Shown piece after piece: positions 43,055 through 52,083 of a stretch of 64,000 bases of DNA (position 1 is the stretch's first letter; the number at the start of each line of letters is the position of its first letter). Below the pieces are notes generated by a model. The model was not told the DNA's origin. It made no database searches and saw only the letters and a program-made list of their open reading frames with translations. Where the stretch lies: the NCBI GenBank assembly GCA_002439585.1, contig DJOF01000008.1, positions 332,445-396,444 of the forward strand. Reading direction: 5' to 3'. The translations under genes and the position numbers were made by a program. The stretch is from Bacteroidales bacterium UBA6445. Its GTDB lineage: Bacteria; Bacteroidota; Bacteroidia; Bacteroidales; UBA932.

Positions 43055-44509
43055 ATGAAAAAGACAATATTTACTGTTCTACTGTCTGCTTTGGTAGCCG
43101 GGCTGACAGCTTTTGCGGTTGTAAGGACTGACTCAATAAGTGATGGCTCTAAAGAGAGCACTGTTGGTGCGGAAGGAGGTGCCGCCTTTAGGACTGTCAA
43201 TCTATCCCAGTCAGACTATCCAGACTTTACTTATGCTGCGGAGTCTGCAGTTGATGCAGTTGTATATGTAAAGGTTACAATAAAATCAAGACAGCAGAGT
43301 TACATGGCAGATCCTCTGCTCAAATTCTTCTTCGGAGATCCTTTCTCTGAAGCACCTCAGTCAAGTGAGCGTCAGGCAAGCGGCTCAGGTGTAATCATAC
43401 GCCCTGACGGCTATATCGTCACCAACAATCATGTGGTGGACGGGGCCAGCAAGGTGGAGGTCACCCTCAATAACAACAAGACATATCCAGCGACTGTAGT
43501 TGGCACTGATCCTGCTACAGACGTAGCAATACTTAAAATCGATGCTACCGGTCTGCCGGTTATCCCTTTCGGTGACTCTGACAAATTGCGTCTGGGTCAG
43601 TGGGTGATTGCCATAGGAAGCCCGTATGACCTGCGTTCTACCATTACTGCCGGTATTGTAAGTGCAAAAGGCAGGCAGATGGCCCATGACAGGAACGAAG
43701 GCTACAAGATAGAGTCTTTCATCCAGACAGATGCAGCTGTTAACCCCGGCAATAGTGGAGGTGCTCTCGTCAATCAGAAAGGTGAGCTTGTCGGAGTGAA
43801 TACGGCTATCATTTCTCAGACAGGATCATATACTGGATATTCTTTTGCTGTACCTTCAAATATTGTAAAACGAATTGCTGAGGATCTGATCGATTTTGGT
43901 AGTGTAAAGAGAGCAATGCTCGGTGTTACAATGCAGCCGATGACTGACGAAAAAGCAAAAGAATTGAAACTTTTCTCGCCAAAAGGTGTATATATAGTGG
44001 AAGTTATGAAAGGTGGAGCCGCTGACAAGGCCGGCTTCAAGGAAGGAGACGTACTGATAGCTATGGACTCCACTGAGATAATTTCCCCATCCTCGTTGCA
44101 GGAAAAGGTAAGTTCATACCGTCCCGGAGACAAGGCAGTCGCTACAGTTATCCGCGGAGGCGAGAAGAAGACGCTGGAAGTAGTATTCCAGGGTACCGAT
44201 CTGGCTACAGGAGCCAAGGATATTGACGGGACCACAGCATTCTACGGCGCAAGATTGAGCAAGGCGTCAAAAGAGACGCTTGCCGAGTACGGACTTTCTT
44301 CCGGAGTCGTTATAGAGTCTGTAGGACCGGGCAAAATTCAGGATGCTGGAGTCAGTGACGGGTTCATTATTCTCTATGTGAACGACCAACCTGTCAAGAA
44401 TCCTGAGGATGTCGTTGATATAGCAAAGAAGGCCAAGAGAGCAGTCTACATTGAGGGTATCACTTCATATGGCAAGTCAGCTTACTTCGCTTTCGGCAAA
44501 GAAGAGTAA
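43055..44509 (+). CDS. degP: Do/DegP-like periplasmic serine protease
   Basis: 484 residues from the ATG at 43055, which opens a signal peptide (KKTIFTVLLSALVAGLTAFAV). The trypsin-like domain has catalytic His126 (NNHVV), Asp156 (DPATDVAIL) and Ser234 (GNSGG). PDZ1 covers about 270-370 and PDZ2 about 390-480. It degrades or refolds misfolded envelope proteins. Transcribed toward rpoD, whose ATG is 15 bases after the stop, so htrA and rpoD are likely in one operon. Confidence 0.93.
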   Translation: MKKTIFTVLLSALVAGLTAFAVVRTDSISDGSKESTVGAEGGAAFRTVNLSQSDYPDFTYAAESAVDAVVYVKVTIKSRQQSYMADPLLKFFFGDPFSEAPQSSERQASGSGVIIRPDGYIVTNNHVVDGASKVEVTLNNNKTYPATVVGTDPATDVAILKIDATGLPVIPFGDSDKLRLGQWVIAIGSPYDLRSTITAGIVSAKGRQMAHDRNEGYKIESFIQTDAAVNPGNSGGALVNQKGELVGVNTAIISQTGSYTGYSFAVPSNIVKRIAEDLIDFGSVKRAMLGVTMQPMTDEKAKELKLFSPKGVYIVEVMKGGAADKAGFKEGDVLIAMDSTEIISPSSLQEKVSSYRPGDKAVATVIRGGEKKTLEVVFQGTDLATGAKDIDGTTAFYGARLSKASKETLAEYGLSSGVVIESVGPGKIQDAGVSDGFIILYVNDQPVKNPEDVVDIAKKAKRAVYIEGITSYGKSAYFAFGKEE

Positions 44510-44523
44510 GAATCTTTTGACAA

Positions 44524-45384
44524 ATGAGACAACTTAAAATTACAAAGTCTATTACTAATCGAGAGAGTGCGTCTCTCGATAAGTATCTTCAAGAAATAGG
44601 ACGTGAGGATTTGGTATCTCCCGAGGAGGAGGTAGAACTCGCGCAAAGGATAAGGAAAGGTGACCAGAAAGCTCTTGAGAAGCTGACTCGCGCCAATCTG
44701 AGGTTTGTGGTATCTGTGGCAAAACAGTATCAGAATCAAGGCCTCAGCCTTCCTGACCTTATCAATGAAGGCAATCTCGGCCTTATAAAGGCTGCCGAGA
44801 AGTTTGATGAGACGAGAGGATTTAAGTTTATCTCATATGCAGTGTGGTGGATTCGCCAGTCTATTCTGCAGGCTCTTGCAGAGCAGTCTAGGATAGTAAG
44901 GCTTCCTCTCAATCAGGTAGGTTCACTTAACAAGATCAACAAAGCTCTTTCCAAATTCGAACAGGAGCATGAACGCCAGCCGTCGAGTGAGGAGTTGTCG
45001 GAGATGATAGATGTTCCTAAAGACAAGATCTCGGATACATTGAGAGTTTCTGGCCGTCATGTCTCCGTAGATGCGCCTTTCGTTGAGGGTGAAGATAATA
45101 ATCTTCTTGATGTCCTGCCCAACGACGATTCTCCCAGTGCAGACAAATCTCTTGTCAATGAGTCTCTGAATGTTGAGATTGAGCGTGCATTGTCGACCCT
45201 GTCTTCGAGAGAGAGGGAGATCATCAAGTCATTCTTCGGCATCGGAAGTCAGGAGATGACGCTCGAGGAGATTGGCGAGCGTTTCGGACTTACCCGTGAA
45301 CGTGTGCGTCAGATCAAGGAGAAAGCCATAAGGAGGCTCAAGAGTCCGTCCAGGAGCAAGCAACTCAAAGCGTATCTCGGTTAA
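44524..45384 (+). CDS. rpoD: Primary RNA polymerase sigma factor (RpoD/SigA, short Bacteroidetes form)
   Basis: 286 residues, the compact form typical of Bacteroidetes: it lacks most of region 1.1. Region 1.2/2 includes LDKYLQEIGREDLVSPEEEVELAQRIR and NLRFVVSVAKQYQNQGLSLPDLINEGN, region 2.4 is FISYAVWWIRQSI, region 3 ends near 165, and region 4.2 is the C-terminal MTLEEIGERFGLTRERVRQIKEKAIRRLK. It recognises the TTTG/TAnnTTTG promoters seen repeatedly here. Downstream, argS begins with a TAATG overlap, so the two are translationally coupled. Confidence 0.95.
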   Translation: MRQLKITKSITNRESASLDKYLQEIGREDLVSPEEEVELAQRIRKGDQKALEKLTRANLRFVVSVAKQYQNQGLSLPDLINEGNLGLIKAAEKFDETRGFKFISYAVWWIRQSILQALAEQSRIVRLPLNQVGSLNKINKALSKFEQEHERQPSSEELSEMIDVPKDKISDTLRVSGRHVSVDAPFVEGEDNNLLDVLPNDDSPSADKSLVNESLNVEIERALSTLSSREREIIKSFFGIGSQEMTLEEIGERFGLTRERVRQIKEKAIRRLKSPSRSKQLKAYLG

Positions 45385-47186
45385 TGCAAATGCTGATGAC
45401 ACCAGAACAGTTCTTACAGACAAAGGCAGCAGAGGCCATTAGCAGCCTGTATGCTGCCAAAATAGATCCGGCATCTCTTCAGGTGCAGGTGACTCGGAAA
45501 GAATTTGAGGGAGACTACACGCTTGTAGTCTTTCCTTTGCTTAAGATATCTCATTCTTCTCCGGAGAATACCGGGCAAGCAATTGGAAAATATCTTACGG
45601 AGAATGTGGCAGAAGTAGCGATGTACAATTGTGTGAAAGGTTTCCTTAACGTGACTTTCTCGTCCTTGTACTGGAATGAACTTTTTGCCTCAATCTCTGC
45701 TGACGAATCTTTCGGAACATGGCCTTCCACAGGGAAGAATATAATGGTCGAGTATTCATCACCGAATACCAATAAGCCGCTGCATCTCGGTCATGTGCGC
45801 AATGATCTTCTTGGAGATTCTGTCTCAAGGATACTGAAGGCCTGTGGCAACAATGTGACTGAGGTGACCCTTGTCAATGACAGAGGTGTGCATATCTGCA
45901 AGTCGATGCTTGCGTGGCTCAGAGACGGCAAAGGCCGCACTCCTGAGTCTACTGGAGAGAAGGGAGATCATCTTGTCGGTGACTGCTATGTCGACTTTAA
46001 CAATATTTTCAGAGAGGAAGTAGATTCCCTTGTTGAGGGAGGAATGTCCAAGGAAGAGGCAGAAAAGAATGCCCCCTGTATCAAAGAGGCTCATGAGATG
46101 CTTGTCAAGTGGGAAGAGGGCGATCCTGATGTACGTGCATTGTGGAAGAAGATGAATAGCTGGGTGCTTAAGGGTTTTGACGAGACTTATAAGGCGCTTG
46201 GCATATCTTTCGATAGGACATATTTTGAGTCGGATACATATCTGTTGGGAAAGGAACTTGTCCAGAAGGGACTTGAAAAAGGCGTCTTTGTCCGTGATCC
46301 AGACGGCTCTGTATGGTGCGACCTGACTGCCGATGGCCTTGATAGGAAACTTTTGCTCCGCTCCGATGGTACTTCTGTCTACATAACTCAGGATCTCGGT
46401 ACCGCAGAGAGAAGATTCTCTGAATATCATCTTGACGAGCATATCTATGTCGTAGGTAATGAGCAGGACTATCATTTCCAGGTTCTCAAGCTTATATTGA
46501 AGAAGCTTGGATTTGACTGGGCTGACAATATCTTCCATCTTTCCTACGGAATGGTTGAGCTTCCTGATGGCAAGATGAAGTCAAGAGAAGGGACTGTGGT
46601 GGATGCCGATGACCTTATAGAGAAGATGTATAATGAGGCTAAGGCTACATCAGAGGCTTCAGGCAAGTTGGCTGATATGCCTGCCGATGAGAAGGAGACT
46701 CTCTTCCACACGATTGGATTGGGTGCGCTTAAGTATTTCATCCTCAAGGTCGATCCCAAGAAGACTATGCTTTTCAACCCGTCTGAATCGATAGACTTTA
46801 ATGGCAATACAGGCCCATTTATCCAGTATACACATGCGAGGATACGGTCTATCTTGCGCAAGGCTGGTGATGCGGGCATACCTTTGGCACTGTTGGCAAA
46901 TACTGATTCTTCCAAGCTTTCCGCCAAGGAGATAAGACTTATCAAACTACTGAATACCTATCCTTCAAAGGTGAAGGAAGCTGGTGAGGGCTATTCTCCG
47001 GCGATGATAGCCAATTACTCGTATGAACTTGCCAAAGAGTTTAACCAGTATTATCACGATACGAGAATATTACAGGAAGAAGATAAGGAACTGCTTTCAT
47101 TTAGGCTGGTTCTGATCAAGAATGTAGCTGATGTGCTTAGGAAGGCTATGGGTTTGCTTGGGATTGAACTGCCGGAGAGAATGTAG
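45384..47186 (+). CDS. argS: Arginyl-tRNA synthetase
   Basis: 600 residues. N-terminal Add-1 domain (to about 110), the HIGH-type motif SPNTNKPLHLGHVRN near 128-142, and MKSREGTVVDADDLIE near 395-410 as the class I KMSKS region. The C-terminal domain has the DALR anticodon-binding fold. It charges tRNA-Arg. The start overlaps the rpoD stop codon by one base (TAATG); in-frame ATGs at 45390 and 45396 are possible alternatives. Last gene of the htrA-rpoD-argS run. Confidence 0.95.
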   Translation: MQMLMTPEQFLQTKAAEAISSLYAAKIDPASLQVQVTRKEFEGDYTLVVFPLLKISHSSPENTGQAIGKYLTENVAEVAMYNCVKGFLNVTFSSLYWNELFASISADESFGTWPSTGKNIMVEYSSPNTNKPLHLGHVRNDLLGDSVSRILKACGNNVTEVTLVNDRGVHICKSMLAWLRDGKGRTPESTGEKGDHLVGDCYVDFNNIFREEVDSLVEGGMSKEEAEKNAPCIKEAHEMLVKWEEGDPDVRALWKKMNSWVLKGFDETYKALGISFDRTYFESDTYLLGKELVQKGLEKGVFVRDPDGSVWCDLTADGLDRKLLLRSDGTSVYITQDLGTAERRFSEYHLDEHIYVVGNEQDYHFQVLKLILKKLGFDWADNIFHLSYGMVELPDGKMKSREGTVVDADDLIEKMYNEAKATSEASGKLADMPADEKETLFHTIGLGALKYFILKVDPKKTMLFNPSESIDFNGNTGPFIQYTHARIRSILRKAGDAGIPLALLANTDSSKLSAKEIRLIKLLNTYPSKVKEAGEGYSPAMIANYSYELAKEFNQYYHDTRILQEEDKELLSFRLVLIKNVADVLRKAMGLLGIELPERM

Positions 47187-47277
47187 TTGGGTGATAAATG
47201 AAATTCTTGTATAGTTTTTGAAAATGTTCTATTATTGCACCCGAAATCAAAAGAAATAGAACATAGCAAGTGTGAAT

Positions 47278-47643
47278 ATGGCGACTAATCAGAAAAAGAG
47301 GGCGGTTGTAAGTTATGAGAATATGTCAAAAGAACTTGCGGCTGCATTTGCGGAGAAGTATCCGAAGGGTTTCAGCGATTATCTGCCTGACTTGGTAAAG
47401 TATGACAAGCCTGATGGCACAAGTTTCTACGCTGTCAATGTGGAGATACCTGAGGCGATATATCTTGTCAAGATTAAGGTTAAGACAGACGATGCCGATG
47501 ATATAGAGAGATGGCTTGACGAGGAAGGGTCTGGATCCTCAGATGAAGGAGGAGAAGGAGGAGCGGACGAAGGAGGCAATACCCTTCCTGATGACAATAT
47601 CTCACAATATTCATCTGGAGACGATGATCCTTCTGATATTTAA
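47278..47643 (+). CDS. Small acidic hypothetical protein
   Basis: 121 residues from the ATG at 47278; GTG at 47272 is a possible earlier start. The first 80 residues are conserved-looking (SYENMSKELAAAFAEKYPKG, SDYLPDLVKYDKPDGTSF, PEAIYLVKIKVKTDDADDIERWL). The tail is a disordered run of Gly, Ser, Asp and Glu. I do not recognise a named family. Ends at a good terminator. Function unknown; position after argS suggests conserved core content. Confidence 0.7.
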   Translation: MATNQKKRAVVSYENMSKELAAAFAEKYPKGFSDYLPDLVKYDKPDGTSFYAVNVEIPEAIYLVKIKVKTDDADDIERWLDEEGSGSSDEGGEGGADEGGNTLPDDNISQYSSGDDDPSDI

Positions 47644-47667
47644 TATCTAGCATACCTATTAAATAAG

Positions 47668-47693
47668 AAACCGACCTTTTGGCCGGTTTTTTT
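47668..47693 (+). terminator. Terminator of the 47278-47643 gene
   Basis: Stem AAACCGACC / GGCCGGTTT with one mismatch, 4-base loop and seven T residues. Confidence 0.85.
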
Positions 47694-47735
47694 GTTGCAT
47701 GTTGGCTTTGAAGATATGGTTGAAGCATTAAATTA

Positions 47736-47861
47736 AAGGGCGTTTACCGCACATGCATCGGTATGATTGAACGTGCCGAAAAGAATATTACGCTTTGCAA
47801 TATGGAGAAGATTGCGAAGGCTTTGAATACCAGTATTATAACACTATTGCAATCTGAGTAA
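47736..47861 (+). pseudogene. Truncated XRE-family regulator, C-terminal half
   Basis: The frame ending at TAA 47859-47861 reads KGVYRTCIGMIERAEKNITL, then CNMEKIAKALNTSIITLLQ. This is the end of helix 2, recognition helix 3 and helices 4-5 of a Cro/C1-type HTH; the N-terminal helices are missing. The ATG at 47763 within it is unlikely to be a true start. XRE proteins of this type often regulate restriction-modification genes (C proteins), so it probably came with the DpnII genes that follow. It lies two bases before the next gene, as in an operon. Confidence 0.6.
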
Positions 47862-47863
47862 CA

Positions 47864-48244
47864 ATGGCTACAGAAAAAACAATTTCTATCAATGCGCAAA
47901 CTAAAGGCGAGTACAGGAAAAAATTGATTGAGGAATTCTTAAAAGAGTCTTCTGGAACATCATCAACTGTTTCTGAATACTTCTATTACGTTGATACAGC
48001 CAATGGTAAAAGAATTTACCTCAAACGTCCAACCCAGTTGAATAAAGGTGTTGATTTTGAGGTAAGGGTGGAAGGAACTCAATTCCGGTATGGAAAATAT
48101 GGGAATGTAATATCTACCGGTAATCGTCCTAGTCATCAGGATATCATAGATGATTTGGTTGCCAAGAAAGCTGAGAACTTATCAGAATTCAACAAGTTGA
48201 AAGACCTTTTGGACAAAACTTACAATTGCCAAGCGATCAGTTAG
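47864..48244 (+). CDS. Hypothetical protein in the restriction-modification island
   Basis: 126 residues, ATG two bases after the XRE fragment. N-terminal STISINAQTKGEYRKKLIEEFL-like start (TEKTISINAQTKGEYRKKLI), then a beta-rich middle (YFYYVDTANGKRIYLKRPTQLNKG...FEVRVEG) and a helical end. Not recognised. Position next to the DpnII genes, and AT-rich codon use like theirs, suggest it belongs to the same island. Transcribed toward dpnA (convergent). Confidence 0.55.
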   Translation: MATEKTISINAQTKGEYRKKLIEEFLKESSGTSSTVSEYFYYVDTANGKRIYLKRPTQLNKGVDFEVRVEGTQFRYGKYGNVISTGNRPSHQDIIDDLVAKKAENLSEFNKLKDLLDKTYNCQAIS

Positions 48245-48398
48245 GCTGAATACCAGCAATATAATTTTGCAACCGGCTTTTCTGTTGAACTTATATTCAA
48301 AGTTCTCAAATGGCTTTTTATAGAGCAAGACATTACTTATTGGAATCGAAGCGGAAGATATATGCTGTATTCTGGTGTCTCTGAATTGTGGGACTAAT

Positions 48399-49280
48399 CT
48401 AGAACGGCAACGCTGCACCATAATAAACTGGCGGCTCGCTGAGGACACGAATGTCCTTATCCTCGAAGAGTTTTGCCTGTTTTTGTAGTTTCTCCAGATA
48501 CTCAGTGCGAAGAGACAAATTGTCAAGTTCTTCTCTTCGTGCCTTGCTGATCTCCAGAAACTTATCCTCCATATCTATTCCCAAGAACCTGCGCCCAAGC
48601 AAGTTGGCCGCTATCCCTGTCGTGCTACTGCCCGTGAATGGATCCAATACCCACGCTCTCGGTTCTGTAGAAGCTTGAATAATCCTTGAAAGCACGCATA
48701 AAGGCTTTTGTGTAGGATGCTTTCCACACGATTTCTCCCATCGTGCTATAGCTGGAAGCGTCCACACATCACGCATCTGAGTGCCCCCGTTTATTTCCTT
48801 CATCAGCTCATAATTGAAGTAGTGAGCGACTTTCTGCTCCTTCCTGGCCCAAAGGATATATTCAGCCGAGTATGTGAAATACCGGCACGAAAGGTTAGGA
48901 GGGGGATTGGTCTTCACCCAAGTAATGCAGTTCAGAATCTTGAACCCGAGCTCCGTCAGGCATCGGGCGATAGAAAAGATATTGTGATATGTTCCGCTTA
49001 CCCAGATTGTTCCATTACTCTTTAACTTCTCGCGACAAGCCGAAAGCCAAGCCTTGTCGAACCGGTAGTCTTCTTCAAATCCCTTAGATTTATCCCAGTC
49101 ACCTTTATTCACGGACACCATTTTCCCACTCTGAATGCTGATGCCCCCATTAGACAGGTGGTATGGCGGATCTGCGAAAATCATATCAAACTTAAACTCA
49201 AATTGAGACATAAGTTCGATACAATCACCTTTAGCCAAAGTGAAATCCTTATTCTCAGACTTGAAGAAAGGAGTAATCAT
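48399..49280 (-). CDS. dpnA: DpnA-like adenine-specific DNA methyltransferase
   Basis: 293 residues. Motif IV DPPY at 37-40 (MIFADPPYHLSNGG) precedes the other motifs, and FTGSSTTG (motif I-type, about 225) lies near the C-terminus, the beta order of amino-methyltransferases. In the DpnII system of Streptococcus pneumoniae DpnA methylates GATC, including single-stranded DNA, protecting incoming DNA. Its ATG overlaps the stop of the endonuclease gene by 4 bases (ATGA). Order here is M-R-A, different from the pneumococcal M-A-R. Confidence 0.88.
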   Translation of the reverse strand: MITPFFKSENKDFTLAKGDCIELMSQFEFKFDMIFADPPYHLSNGGISIQSGKMVSVNKGDWDKSKGFEEDYRFDKAWLSACREKLKSNGTIWVSGTYHNIFSIARCLTELGFKILNCITWVKTNPPPNLSCRYFTYSAEYILWARKEQKVAHYFNYELMKEINGGTQMRDVWTLPAIARWEKSCGKHPTQKPLCVLSRIIQASTEPRAWVLDPFTGSSTTGIAANLLGRRFLGIDMEDKFLEISKARREELDNLSLRTEYLEKLQKQAKLFEDKDIRVLSEPPVYYGAALPF

Positions 49281-50137
49281 ACACGAATCAGATTTGAAAT
49301 AACACCATCCTCCAAATCCTTGATATTATAGAGATTCTCAAGGACATCGAAAGTCTCTTTCAGATTGTTCCGGGCATTTATCCAGCCTTGACCGTCAGTG
49401 AACCACACAAACTTGAAGAAATCCAAGTCCTTGGTCTCCAATGTTATTGTCTTATAGCTCCGTGCGGTCTCATTCAGTTTGGAGCCAGAACTGGAATAGA
49501 AGTTCGTCTCGATGCCATAAATCATATTCGGACATTTGATGACGAAATCAAATCTCTTTTCTGCGCTTCCATTATTGGAGATTGAAGACAGATCTACATT
49601 CCACTTTTCCTCAATCTCGTGAATATACATTTCCTTGAAATAGGTCTCACCTTTTACAAGGCCTGCTTTAATGAGGTAACCATCAACAAGATTTTCCATC
49701 AAATGACCTCCACGATTCTTACGCCCGTTAGAGTCAAGTCCAGTCTCGACGCCAGTCACATAGTCCACCAGATTATTAATCAGATGATTCTCCATAAGAT
49801 CGAACAATCCAGTCTTTCTCATAAAGACCTTATACTGAGATGTCGGATAGTTTCTCGCCACGAAATTGTAGCAGAATGCTCCTTCTTCATCCATCGCGAA
49901 AATATCCATCTCGCGTTTAGCCAGAAGTATAGGAATGCACTTTAGAGTCTCCGGATAATGCTCGATTATATTCTCAAAATCGGCCTCGATATTTCGTGAT
50001 CCGATCAATGAGTTAAGAATGTTCAGTTCAATCCTGAGCGCATCAACATTGGCGAATACCTTGGGAAAATCAATGTAATATTTATAATCGGCAATGGAGT
50101 TGCGAAACTCACCAAGCCAAGCGTTAAAATCCCTCAT
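49277..50137 (-). CDS. dpnB: DpnII-type type II restriction endonuclease (GATC)
   Basis: 286 residues. The pattern FNAWLGEFRNSIADYKYYIDF, RNIEADFENIIEHYPETLKC, REMDIFAMDEEGAFCYNF and the nuclease core RFDFVIKCPNMIYGIETNFYSSSGSKLNETARSYK (about 192-226) matches the DpnII family. It cleaves unmethylated GATC. The catalytic region contains D..(16)..ExN/K-type spacing (FDFVIK...GIETNFY). Between the two methyltransferase genes: 8 bases after dpnM, 4-base overlap with dpnA. Confidence 0.87.
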   Translation of the reverse strand: MRDFNAWLGEFRNSIADYKYYIDFPKVFANVDALRIELNILNSLIGSRNIEADFENIIEHYPETLKCIPILLAKREMDIFAMDEEGAFCYNFVARNYPTSQYKVFMRKTGLFDLMENHLINNLVDYVTGVETGLDSNGRKNRGGHLMENLVDGYLIKAGLVKGETYFKEMYIHEIEEKWNVDLSSISNNGSAEKRFDFVIKCPNMIYGIETNFYSSSGSKLNETARSYKTITLETKDLDFFKFVWFTDGQGWINARNNLKETFDVLENLYNIKDLEDGVISNLIRV

Positions 50138-50145
50138 ATAATGTG

Positions 50146-51051
50146 CTATATTATGTTGGTAATCATTATCTCGGACAACTTTCCACGTCCTGCGGCATTG
50201 GCATTAATCATTCTGGATGCGGAAACACGTTTGATGCTGAACCTCTGATAGATATTGTCAAAGAAGTTTCCAGAAGCAGTTTCTTTCGCTGGATCCGAAT
50301 TGCTTGCGACAAACAGTGCCTTCTTCTCTGCAATGCGATTGCAAAAATCCCTCAAACGAATCTGTTCTTCGTCATCGAAACCTTCCTTTGAATAAGAAGT
50401 AAAAGAAGATGTCACCGTAATAGGCTTATAAGGGGGATCAAAATAGAAAACTGAATGCTCGTCAGCATATTCCTCTGTCTGTGCAAAATCCCCACAAAGG
50501 ATCGTCACCCGTTTAAGAAGTTCTGAATCAGCCCTCAAAGTCTCTGCATCGCAAATCTTCGGGTTAGCATACCGCCCGAACGGAACGTTGAACGCCCCCT
50601 TTGAATTGACACGATACAACCCGTTAAAACAGGTTCTGTTCAAGAATATGAATAACGCAGCAGTCTCGACATTGCTCTCCGGATGCTCATTGTAACGACT
50701 ACGCTTTTCGAGAAAATAATCCTTCCTATCGTCATTATCCAAAGCCTGATATGATGCTTGATACTCTGCCAATACCTCGATCAGTTCTTCAACCTTATTC
50801 TTGATGACAGAATAGGTGCAAACAAGTTCCCGGTTGATGTCATTGATGACAGCCTGCTCAATGTTCGGAAACTCCTGAAGAATCCAAAACAACACAGCCC
50901 CGCCACCGACAAAAGGCTCCACATAAGTAATGCATTTTCTCCTGCTCAAATCAACAGGCAGAGACCGTCTCACCTCATCCAGAAGTTGAGATTTCCCTCC
51001 AACCCACTTCACAAAAGGCTTAGCCTTAACTTTATCGTCTTTCAAAACCAT
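50146..51051 (-). CDS. dpnM: Dam/DpnM adenine-N6 methyltransferase (GATC)
   Basis: 301 residues, alpha-class. Motif I-type FVKWVGGK at 13-20, EPFVGGGAVL at 45-54, NDINREL near 70-76, and motif IV DPPY at 205-208 (FYFDPPYKP). Its closest relatives are DpnM/Dam proteins that methylate GATC in double-stranded DNA. It protects the host from the adjacent endonuclease. First gene of the R-M operon; a -7 box TATATTTG lies at 51080-51073 on the minus strand. It ends 8 bases before the endonuclease gene. Confidence 0.92.
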   Translation of the reverse strand: MVLKDDKVKAKPFVKWVGGKSQLLDEVRRSLPVDLSRRKCITYVEPFVGGGAVLFWILQEFPNIEQAVINDINRELVCTYSVIKNKVEELIEVLAEYQASYQALDNDDRKDYFLEKRSRYNEHPESNVETAALFIFLNRTCFNGLYRVNSKGAFNVPFGRYANPKICDAETLRADSELLKRVTILCGDFAQTEEYADEHSVFYFDPPYKPITVTSSFTSYSKEGFDDEEQIRLRDFCNRIAEKKALFVASNSDPAKETASGNFFDNIYQRFSIKRVSASRMINANAAGRGKLSEIMITNII

Positions 51052-51072
51052 TTCCCAAAGTCCTCTTTAAAG

Positions 51073-51080
51073 CAAATATA
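51073..51080 (-). promoter_or_regulatory. -7 box of the DpnII operon
   Basis: TATATTTG on the minus strand, 22 bases before the dpnM start. No convincing -33 box at 19-21 bases. The region 51090-51282 holds nothing else recognised. Confidence 0.45.
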
Positions 51081-51282
51081 CTACAAACTTTCGATGTTTG
51101 GTCGCCTGAACAAAAAGTAGGATGGTATGCCGTTGATTGACCTTTAGTAGAATAATATTAGGATGAAAGGTCAAAAGAAAAGTGCAAGCGAGCTGCATCA
51201 TTGAGCTATGTGTAGCGCAAATGATTGTCCTCTAGATGAGAAAGAAAATGAGGGTTCAATATAAGTGCGCTGATATACATTG

Positions 51283-51678
51283 TGGAGATGGGCGGACTCG
51301 AACCGCCGTCCAAACACCGCACCAAGCAGCTTTCTACACGTTTATCCTTTCTTTGGTTGTCGGCCCCGGACTGCCGGAAGGCAGGCTATCTAGGACTTAT
51401 CCTTTGAATCTTGGCGGAGTTTAAAGGAGTCCCTCCGTGCATCCGATTTGAATGATACCCCGAACTCAGGACATAATCGGCTTAAAGCCTGCGGGATACT
51501 CGTCAAAACCGCAGCCTTGGCGGTCTCGATTAAGGTAATTAACCTAGTTAATTACGCAGCGAGTGCGTAGTTGTTATCAGCAACTAAATTTATGGCCACC
51601 GAGATTTACGTGCCAATGCGCCACATGCACGACGTGCTTACCACCCGACATCAATGCTGTCAAAACCAAAACATCCCC
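51283..51678 (-). ncRNA. ssrA: tmRNA
   Basis: About 396 bases on the minus strand. 5' end GGGGATG pairs with CATCTCC at the 3' end (tRNA-like acceptor), and the T-arm GGTTCGAGTCC-type GGCGGTTCGAGTCCGCC is complete. The tag frame encodes ADNNYALAA and a TAA (tag bases near 51557-51592). It rescues stalled ribosomes with SmpB. The 3' end faces the DpnII genes; tmRNA 3' ends are common integration targets. Confidence 0.95.
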
Positions 51679-51687
51679 GAGTAAGTA

Positions 51688-51723
51688 ATAAAATTAAAGC
51701 AGCTACATCACTGCAACTGCTTT
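51688..51723 (-). terminator. Terminator of tRNA-Asn/tRNA-Val
   Basis: Stem AAAGCAG / CTGCTTT (51696-51702 and 51717-51723) with a 14-base loop and a T-rich tail on the minus strand. It resembles the hairpin at the end of the other tRNA-Val copy (31406-31438). Confidence 0.65.
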
Positions 51724-51726
51724 CTG

Positions 51727-51801
51727 TGGGAGCAGAGGGAGTCGAACCCCCGACCCTCTGCTTGTAAGGCAGACGCTCTGAACCAACTGAGCTATGCTCC
51801 C
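51727..51801 (-). tRNA. tRNA-Val (anticodon TAC), copy 2
   Basis: 75 bases, identical to 31443-31517. Lies 21 bases after tRNA-Asn and shares its promoter. Confidence 0.95.
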
Positions 51802-51822
51802 AAGCTATATCTTCCGATATTG

Positions 51823-51896
51823 CTCCTGAACCAGGACTTGAACCTGGGACCCTCTGATTAACAGTCAGATGCTCTAACCAACTGAGCTATTCAGGA
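51823..51896 (-). tRNA. tRNA-Asn (anticodon GTT)
   Basis: 74-base cloverleaf on the minus strand: acceptor TCCTGAA / TTCAGGA, anticodon stem TCTGA/TCAGA with loop CTGTTAA giving GTT, T-arm CCCAGGTTCAAGTCCTGG. First of two tRNAs in the transcript. Confidence 0.95.
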
Positions 51897-51926
51897 ATTT
51901 ATTGTCCCGTGTTTCAAACGGGATTG

Positions 51927-51957
51927 CAAAGGTAATACAAAAAGATGAAAGTGCAAA
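51927..51957 (-). promoter_or_regulatory. Promoter of tRNA-Asn/tRNA-Val
   Basis: On the minus strand TTTG (51957-51954), 19 bases, TACCTTTG (51934-51927). A small hairpin CCCGT / ACGGG lies in the leader (51908-51922). Confidence 0.78.
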
Positions 51958-52083
51958 CTTTTGTGATAAAAAATTATGTTTTTTTGCATGTGCCCTTTTT
52001 ACGGATTTTGAACTTAACTTATTATCTTTGTATTAATATCTCTCTCAAATAGAGCTTTTGATTTATTTAACTGTTTCATAGTT

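Noticed and set aside
47700..47760. Search for a second copy of the ssrA 3' end as the other boundary of the DpnII island
   Set aside because: No match to the GTTCGAGTCC acceptor end was seen near the XRE fragment, so the island limits are not proven.
51181..51224. Short frame MKGQKKSASELHH upstream of the DpnII operon
   Set aside because: Only 13 residues before a stop; no supporting context.
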